Shown piece after piece: positions 8,502 through 13,604 of a stretch of DNA of 13,604 nt; positions within the stretch are counted from its first letter, which is position 1, and each line of letters begins with the position of its first letter. The stretch is from Bacteroidia bacterium (GTDB lineage Bacteria; Bacteroidota; Bacteroidia; Chitinophagales; Saprospiraceae), in the NCBI GenBank assembly GCA_030432855.1, contig JAUILM010000060.1:1-13604 (forward strand), in the 5' to 3' direction. The translations under genes and the position numbers were made by a program. The notes beneath the pieces are model-generated. The model ran no database searches. It saw only the letters and a list, made by a program, of their open reading frames with translations, and was not told where the DNA came from.

Positions 8502-9881
8502 CTAGTTTTGGTCGTCACAAGATGAAAGCGTGAGCAAGTGTCGTGGGCCATTTTTACTCAGAACTGCTTGCATTCTGTGCACCTGTCCTGCTGTAAACAT
8601 CATTTGCCATCGATCATCGCTGTTGTCCATGAAGTTGTTAATCATGGCCGTTTCGATAGTTTGACACAGGGCAACAGGGCGAGTCTGATTGTCAATGGGG
8701 TAGTTATTTTGAAAGGAGTGAATAGGAGTATCTAAAACGTAATCGTCAGTGCACGGATTCTCCTCGTTCCAAAGCTCATATAGGCCCAGGTAACTACCCA
8801 AGAGATGCACTAATGTCTTACCCAAACCATTTTTCTGCTCTAATCTCAATCCAAAATATCGCTTATCGATTACAATTCCGTCCGTCTGATCGGGTCCTCC
8901 CGGCATCTGTGAGAACCCAGCGAAATCACCCTCCAAATTACCGATCCAGATATTGATAAATTGCTCACTATTCATTGGATCGGCACCTCCATTTGATGAC
9001 CGCTTGATGGCATCTCCTATATTCCAAATCCCCCAAGGAGCCTCATAAAATTGAATCGCTTCCTGTCCATTTACCAGGTTTGGAATACAGAAACCAATTT
9101 GGGGATTTGCCGAGACTGCCAAATATGGTTCTAAATGGGGATTGGCATAGTCTTCTCGATTAGGGTCTGAATTAAAGGATTCGTTTAGAACATCCAGTTG
9201 ATCCATAAAGAATTGTGCTGATGGAGGAGACTCGCCATCATCCAAGAAATAGTGGAATACTATAGGTAGAGTATGGGATTGGTAAGGATCATCAAAAGTC
9301 TCTACGACTTTTTCTAGATTCTTCAGGGAATAATCGTTTACTTCTCTCGCAACTCCTTTAGTGTATGCCTGCGTTTGATATCTCCTTCCATATTCACTTG
9401 CATCAGCTAAGTACACCCTTTCCTCACCTAAAAAGGTCGAGGTTTCACCATCTGTTATAAAGAGTGCGTAGCTAATTTCACGAGAACCACTCGACCGAAT
9501 GTTTTCATCCTTGTAATTAAATAACAACTTCCCATCTCCAATACTTCTATTGATTACAATCGTCTCGTTTTCATCGATCTGCCTCGTTATTTCAAAGTCC
9601 CCTGTAACCTCATTTCTCACTTCCCAATTCAACAAGATATCATCGTCCTGATGTAATGCATTAAAATAGATCAAAGCCGAACCGTCTGGTGTATCAACGG
9701 CCACCGGAATGTGGATATTCTTCCAATTGGCCTCCAAAAGACTAATGATATCTAGTGAATCATTTACTTTTGACAGTTTAATAGGGGACTCTAACTGACC
9801 GTTGTTAGCTCGAATGGATTCTGAACTTTCAGCATTCAGGCTATAAAGTATATAGATCAAAAGATAGATGATAATTGGCAT
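8502..9881 (-). CDS. Secreted M43 (pappalysin)-like protein with a destroyed zinc-binding motif; probable pseudoprotease
   Basis: This 459-residue protein has a short Sec signal peptide (residues 1-17, MPIIIYLLIYILYSLNA, cleavage likely after LNA). An N-terminal region of about 170 residues is followed by an M43-like domain. M43 landmarks are clear: LPIVFHYF, LDVLNESFNSD, ANPQIGFCIPN, then the zinc-site region and a C-terminal FMDNSDD (417-423) plus MMFTAGQVHRM, equivalent to the usual YMDYSDD...MFT.GQ..RM. The zinc-site region reads VHLLGSYLGLYELW where active members have a HExxHxxGxxH pattern. His359 is retained, but Glu is Leu360, the second His is Ser363 and the third is Glu369. The surrounding G-x-Y-L-G-L-Y is conserved. 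Proteolysis is therefore unlikely. The ATG at 9881 is preferred over an upstream in-frame GTG at 9920, because it places the signal peptide at the N-terminus. The gene is the first of a minus-strand operon, 8 nt before the RHS toxin, so a role in toxin folding, export, anchoring or release is inferred. Confidence 0.85.
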   Translation of the reverse strand: MPIIIYLLIYILYSLNAESSESIRANNGQLESPIKLSKVNDSLDIISLLEANWKNIHIPVAVDTPDGSALIYFNALHQDDDILLNWEVRNEVTGDFEITRQIDENETIVINRSIGDGKLLFNYKDENIRSSGSREISYALFITDGETSTFLGEERVYLADASEYGRRYQTQAYTKGVAREVNDYSLKNLEKVVETFDDPYQSHTLPIVFHYFLDDGESPPSAQFFMDQLDVLNESFNSDPNREDYANPHLEPYLAVSANPQIGFCIPNLVNGQEAIQFYEAPWGIWNIGDAIKRSSNGGADPMNSEQFINIWIGNLEGDFAGFSQMPGGPDQTDGIVIDKRYFGLRLEQKNGLGKTLVHLLGSYLGLYELWNEENPCTDDYVLDTPIHSFQNNYPIDNQTRPVALCQTIETAMINNFMDNSDDRWQMMFTAGQVHRMQAVLSKNGPRHLLTLSSCDDQN

Positions 9882-10032
9882 GGGTGCTGATTGGACCTCT
9901 AAATCTAACAATAAATGCACAGACTTTCAAGACTCAAAGACATGGTACTAGAATAGGTTGGACGTGAGGATCACGGAGACCTTATCTAATTTAACTAGAT
10001 CTATACTCGAATAAAATCGAAAGCATCCACAC
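9882..10032 (-). promoter_or_regulatory. Leader of the M43/RHS operon with two small dyads; promoter not certain
   Basis: This gap between the groEL terminator and the first toxin-operon gene should contain the operon promoter. No full Bacteroidetes-type promoter (TTG about 20 nt before TAnnTTTG) was found. The best weak candidate is TTTG at 9933-9936 with TATTGTTA about 21 nt downstream. Two short dyads are visible. CGTGA-GGA-TCACG (9963-9975) is perfect. ATCTA...TAGAT (9984-10000) extends to 7 pairs with one wobble. They are possible operator or RNA hairpin sites, without known regulators. Confidence 0.3.
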
Positions 10033-10064
10033 AAAAAAAGCCTGTCACTTGCGCAACAGGCTTT
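10033..10064 (-). terminator. Rho-independent terminator after groEL
   Basis: On the minus strand AAAGCCTGT (10064-10056) pairs with ACAGGCTTT (10045-10037) across a 10-nt loop. A run of seven T residues (complement of A at 10033-10039) overlaps the end of the stem. It begins 26 nt after the groEL stop codon and should separate the groESL transcript from the toxin operon. Confidence 0.88.
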
Positions 10065-10090
10065 CCTTTTATTCCTAAATGGATTTATGA

Positions 10091-11728
10091 TTACATCATA
10101 CCACCCATTCCACCTGGAGGCATTCCGTGTGCATGTCCTCCTTTATCTTCTTCTGGCATATCGTTGATGACGCATGCAGTAGTAAGGATCATACCTGCGA
10201 TAGAAGCTGCATTTTCCAATGCAATTCTGGTCACTTTAGTAGGATCAATTACTCCGGCTTTTTTCAAGTCTTCGAACTCACCAGTTCGTGCATTGTATCC
10301 GTATGCACCGTCTCCGTTGCGTACTCCCTGAAGGATTACAGAACCCTCAACACCCGCGTTGTCCGCGATGATACGAACAGGTGCTTCCAATGCTCTGCGT
10401 ACGATACCTACACCGATTGTTTCGTCTTCATTCTCGCCTTTCAGATCTTCGATAGAAGAAAGTGCACGAACGAGTGCAACTCCACCACCTGCAACGATAC
10501 CTTCTTCTACCGCTGCTCGAGTAGCGTGCAATGCATCATCTACACGATCCTTCTTTTCCTTCATCTCTACTTCCGTGGCAGCACCTACATACAGTACAGC
10601 AACACCACCCGCCAATTTGGCTAATCTTTCCTGAAGTTTCTCACGATCATAGTCAGAAGTAGTGGTTTCGATTTGCTGCTTGATCTGATTGATACGAGCG
10701 GTGATTTGAGTTTCGTCACCACCACCATTTACGATCGTTGTATTATCCTTATCTACGGTGATTTTTTCAGCTTTACCCAGGTGCTCGATCTCTACGTTCT
10801 CAAGTTTGTAACCTTTTTCCTCAGAGATTACGGTACCACCTGTCAGGATAGCAATATCTTCAAGCATTGCTTTTCTTCGATCTCCAAATCCAGGAGCCTT
10901 TACAGCTACTACTTTCAGCTGGGCACGCAGTCTGTTGACTACGAGTACACCTAAAGCCTGGCTTTCAATGTCTTCAGCAATGATCAAAAGTGGACGACCT
11001 GCACCAACCGCTTTCTCCAAAATAGGAACGATATCCTGCATATTGGATATCTTCTTGTCATGGATCAGTACCAATGCATTCTCATATTCAGTCACCATGC
11101 TGTCAGCATCGGTCACGAAATATGGCGATAGATATCCCCGGTCAAATTGCATACCCAGTACTTCATCCACGTAGGTGTCAGTACCTTTTGCTTCTTCCAC
11201 AGTGATTACACCATCTTTAGATACACGCTTCATAGCGTCTGCGATCAGTGATCCGATTTCCTCATCATTGTTAGCTGAGATCGAACCTACTTGTTTTACT
11301 TTGTCAAAATCATCCCCAATTACTTCTGATTGAGAAGCAAGGTCTTGAATAACGAGCTTTACGGCTTTATCGATACCTCTTTTTAGGTCCATAGGATTGG
11401 CACCAGCGGTTACGTTTTTCATACCCGCAGTGATCATAGCCTGAGCCAATACGGTCGCAGTGGTGGTACCATCACCAGCCACGTCAGAAGTCTTTGAAGC
11501 GACTTCTTTCACCATTTGAGCACCCATGTTTTCGATGGGGTTTTCCAATTCTATTTCTTTGGCAACCGATACACCATCTTTAGTGATAGAAGGAGCACCG
11601 AAAGATTTTTGTATCACGACGTTTCTACCCTTAGGGCCGAGCGTTACTTTTACAGCGTTTGCAAGGGCATCAACTCCTGCTTTTAGTCTCGCCCGTGCAT
11701 CAGTATCAAAGCTAATTTCTTTAGCCAT
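10091..11728 (-). CDS. groEL: 60-kDa chaperonin GroEL
   Basis: GroEL forms the double-ring cage that, with GroES as lid, folds cytosolic proteins using ATP. The 545-residue length is typical. Landmarks visible in order: VTLGPKGRNVV (about 28-38), the nucleotide-binding loop GDGTTTATVL with Asp86 (equivalent to Asp87 of E. coli), NPMDLKRGIDKAV, LSPYFVTD in the apical region, and DDALHATRAAVEEGIVAGGG, whose first Asp pair includes the catalytic aspartate of the family. The protein ends in a Gly/Met tail (GGMGGMM) normal for GroEL. The ATG at 11728 gives the expected MAKEI start. An A/T-rich sequence with no Shine-Dalgarno precedes it, as is usual in Bacteroidota. It lies 79 nt downstream of groES in the same operon and is followed by a strong terminator. 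No oddities were seen. Confidence 0.99.
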   Translation of the reverse strand: MAKEISFDTDARARLKAGVDALANAVKVTLGPKGRNVVIQKSFGAPSITKDGVSVAKEIELENPIENMGAQMVKEVASKTSDVAGDGTTTATVLAQAMITAGMKNVTAGANPMDLKRGIDKAVKLVIQDLASQSEVIGDDFDKVKQVGSISANNDEEIGSLIADAMKRVSKDGVITVEEAKGTDTYVDEVLGMQFDRGYLSPYFVTDADSMVTEYENALVLIHDKKISNMQDIVPILEKAVGAGRPLLIIAEDIESQALGVLVVNRLRAQLKVVAVKAPGFGDRRKAMLEDIAILTGGTVISEEKGYKLENVEIEHLGKAEKITVDKDNTTIVNGGGDETQITARINQIKQQIETTTSDYDREKLQERLAKLAGGVAVLYVGAATEVEMKEKKDRVDDALHATRAAVEEGIVAGGGVALVRALSSIEDLKGENEDETIGVGIVRRALEAPVRIIADNAGVEGSVILQGVRNGDGAYGYNARTGEFEDLKKAGVIDPTKVTRIALENAASIAGMILTTACVINDMPEEDKGGHAHGMPPGGMGGMM

Positions 11729-11771
11729 TTTATTTTAAGATTTAGATTTACAAAAATTGATTTGAAGTTGA

Positions 11772-11787
11772 GTGACTACCATGTCAC
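11772..11787 (-). repeat. Short inverted repeat in the groES-groEL gap
   Basis: GTGAC (11772-11776) and GTCAC (11783-11787) form a 5-bp stem with a 6-nt loop in the 79-nt spacer between groES and groEL. It has no T-run and is too weak to be a terminator. It may influence mRNA processing between the two cistrons or be chance. Confidence 0.25.
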
Positions 11788-11807
11788 AGAGGTTGTGTCC
11801 AAAACGA

Positions 11808-12080
11808 CTACTTGTCCAGAATGACAAGGATATCGTCTTCTCTCATGATCAGATAGTCGGTACCTTCGTAAGAAAGCTCCTGACCGGCGTATTTTCCGTA
11901 GAGTACTATATCACCTTCTGCTACTGTCATAAGGTTTCCATCTTTACCGGGTCCTACCGCAACAACTTCGCCTCGTTGAGGTTTTTCCTTAGCTGTATCA
12001 GGAATGATAATTCCACCTTTCGTCTTCTCATCAGCCGGAGCAGGCTTTACGACTACTCTATCATTAATTGGCTTCATCAT
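11808..12080 (-). CDS. groES: 10-kDa co-chaperonin GroES
   Basis: GroES is the heptameric lid of the GroEL folding chamber. The 90-residue protein shows the family pattern: KPINDRVVVKP at the start, a mobile loop of the type EKTKGGIIIPDTAKEKPQ that contacts GroEL, RGEVVAVGPGK, GDIVLYGKYAG and a final YLIMREDDILVIL. The ATG at 12080 (or the adjacent ATG at 12077, giving MKPIND) is the sensible start; an in-frame TTG three codons further upstream is less likely. It is the first gene of the groES-groEL unit, with its own control region upstream (12093-12253). Confidence 0.98.
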   Translation of the reverse strand: MMKPINDRVVVKPAPADEKTKGGIIIPDTAKEKPQRGEVVAVGPGKDGNLMTVAEGDIVLYGKYAGQELSYEGTDYLIMREDDILVILDK

Positions 12081-12124
12081 AAGTATCAAACTTTAATTTA
12101 TTTGTTAGGAAAAAGGTTTACATA

Positions 12125-12254
12125 CAGAGTTTGTCTACACTTCTTGTGCCATTCGAAATTTTCTGTCAATATTGCAGATGAACATGTCAAAGTCACCTTC
12201 TGTGCTCAAAATGTCGCTCAATTCTGGCATTTGTATTGACAAAATGGCGTGACA
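12125..12254 (-). promoter_or_regulatory. groESL control region: sigma-54-like element and TGTCA/TGACA repeats
   Basis: On the minus strand, TGGCAC (12151-12146), a 5-nt spacer and GTGTA (12140-12136) match the sigma-54 consensus TGGCAC-N5-TTGCA at 9 of 11 fixed positions. The GG of the -24 box is intact, but the GC of the -12 box is GT. Upstream are pentamers TGTCA/TGACA, given here as read on the plus strand: TGTCA 12164-12168, TGTCA 12185-12189, TGTCG 12212-12216, TGACA 12237-12241 and TGACA 12250-12254. On the minus strand there is also a direct repeat, TTGAGCGAC then TTGAGCACA (about 12222-12202). These could be activator sites. No CIRCE element (TTAGCACTC-N9-GAGTGCTAA) was found. Confidence 0.4.
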
Positions 12255-12292
12255 AAAAAAAGACCTGAATGGTAGTCATTCAGGTCTTTTTT
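12254..12292 (-). terminator. Strong (potentially bidirectional) terminator after secG
   Basis: A 16-bp stem pairs AAAAAAGACCTGAATG (12256-12271) with CATTCAGGTCTTTTTT (12277-12292) around a 5-nt loop. Both ends are A/T tracts, so it can work in either direction. For the minus-strand secG transcript, the stem starts 17 nt past the secG stop codon and ends in a run of eight T residues. It separates the secG unit from groESL. Confidence 0.92.
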
Positions 12293-12308
12293 CTGGTAGT
12301 ATTCGTTC

Positions 12309-12569
12309 TTATTCAGAGATCAGGCTATCTGCTCCGCCCGTACTTCCTACCATCAACGTGGTGATGATGCAAAGTACAAAGAGTGCTATTGCCAGTCCCC
12401 AGGTAATTTTCTCTATGAAATCAGTGGATTTAGCAGCTCCAAACATCTGGTTGGCACTTTGGCCTCCAAATGTAGAATCAACACCTCCACCCTTAGGATT
12501 TTGAATAAGCACAGCAGCCATCAAAAGAAGGCTAACTATTGCGATTAAAAAGGTCATAAATGTAACCAT
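12309..12569 (-). CDS. secG: Preprotein translocase subunit SecG
   Basis: SecG is a small inner-membrane partner of SecYE that helps SecA-driven protein export. The 86-residue protein has two hydrophobic helices (about residues 4-22 and 55-74). They are joined by the family loop VLIQNPKGGGVDSTFGG...MFGAAKSTDFIEKITW, where the Q-N-P-K-G-G-G turn and the FGG/FG pair are diagnostic. Length is normal. The ATG at 12569 lies 4 nt after the stop of the upstream charged TPR-like gene, suggesting one transcript and coupled translation. A second ATG four codons in (MTFLIA) is also possible. A terminator follows at once. Confidence 0.96.
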   Translation of the reverse strand: MVTFMTFLIAIVSLLLMAAVLIQNPKGGGVDSTFGGQSANQMFGAAKSTDFIEKITWGLAIALFVLCIITTLMVGSTGGADSLISE

Positions 12570-12573
12570 ATAC

Positions 12574-13604
<1,031 letters not shown>

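Noticed and set aside
10127..10624. 165-codon plus-strand frame and neighbouring plus-strand frames opposite groEL
   Set aside because: They are shadows of the highly conserved groEL coding strand, with Cys/Ser-rich translation typical of reversed chaperonin codons.
11772..12239. 155-codon plus-strand frame opposite groES and its control region
   Set aside because: It runs antisense to groES, a certain gene, and into a control region with promoter-like and repeat elements. The predicted protein has no family features.
12136..12254. CIRCE operator upstream of groES
   Set aside because: No TTAGCACTC-N9-GAGTGCTAA or close variant is present; the TTGAGC direct repeats do not have inverted symmetry.

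Overview
The window looks like chromosomal DNA from a member of the Bacteroidota, probably Cytophagales-like. The pointers are a ~2,090-residue RHS/YD-repeat protein with the Bacteroidetes-style core, an M43 (pappalysin)-type neighbour, a SecG-GroES-GroEL gene order, and starts that mostly lack Shine-Dalgarno sequences. Every convincing gene lies on the minus strand, so transcription runs from right to left.

Right part (13604 down to about 10033): housekeeping genes. A 5'-truncated, highly charged protein with a C-terminal TPR-like helix pair runs off the window edge. It is followed 4 nt later by secG and a strong terminator hairpin. A ~175-nt control region comes next, then groES and groEL, closed by a second terminator. 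The control region carries repeated TGTCA/TGACA pentamers and a sigma-54-like TGGCAC element, and no CIRCE element was seen.

Middle (9881 down to 2224): a secreted accessory module. A signal-peptide protein with clear M43 metalloprotease architecture has lost the zinc-binding and catalytic residues and appears to be a pseudoprotease. Eight nucleotides downstream is a giant Sec-exported RHS protein ending in an HNH/EndoVII-type (AHH-like) nuclease domain. It overlaps by 4 nt (ATGA) a cytoplasmic immunity-like gene of the Imm43/Imm11 (DUF1629) type. A helical protein of unknown function follows.

Left part (2870 down to 1): base composition falls sharply from the end of the RHS core onwards, as expected for an exchangeable toxin-tip/immunity cassette. 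Beyond the last gene is a non-coding or decayed stretch (about 90-467). At 59-89 is a perfect GNRA-capped terminator for a plus-strand transcript that begins outside the window.

The point most worth following up is the inactive M43-like protein fixed in front of a secreted RHS nuclease toxin, since it could be a dedicated export, anchoring or processing partner.
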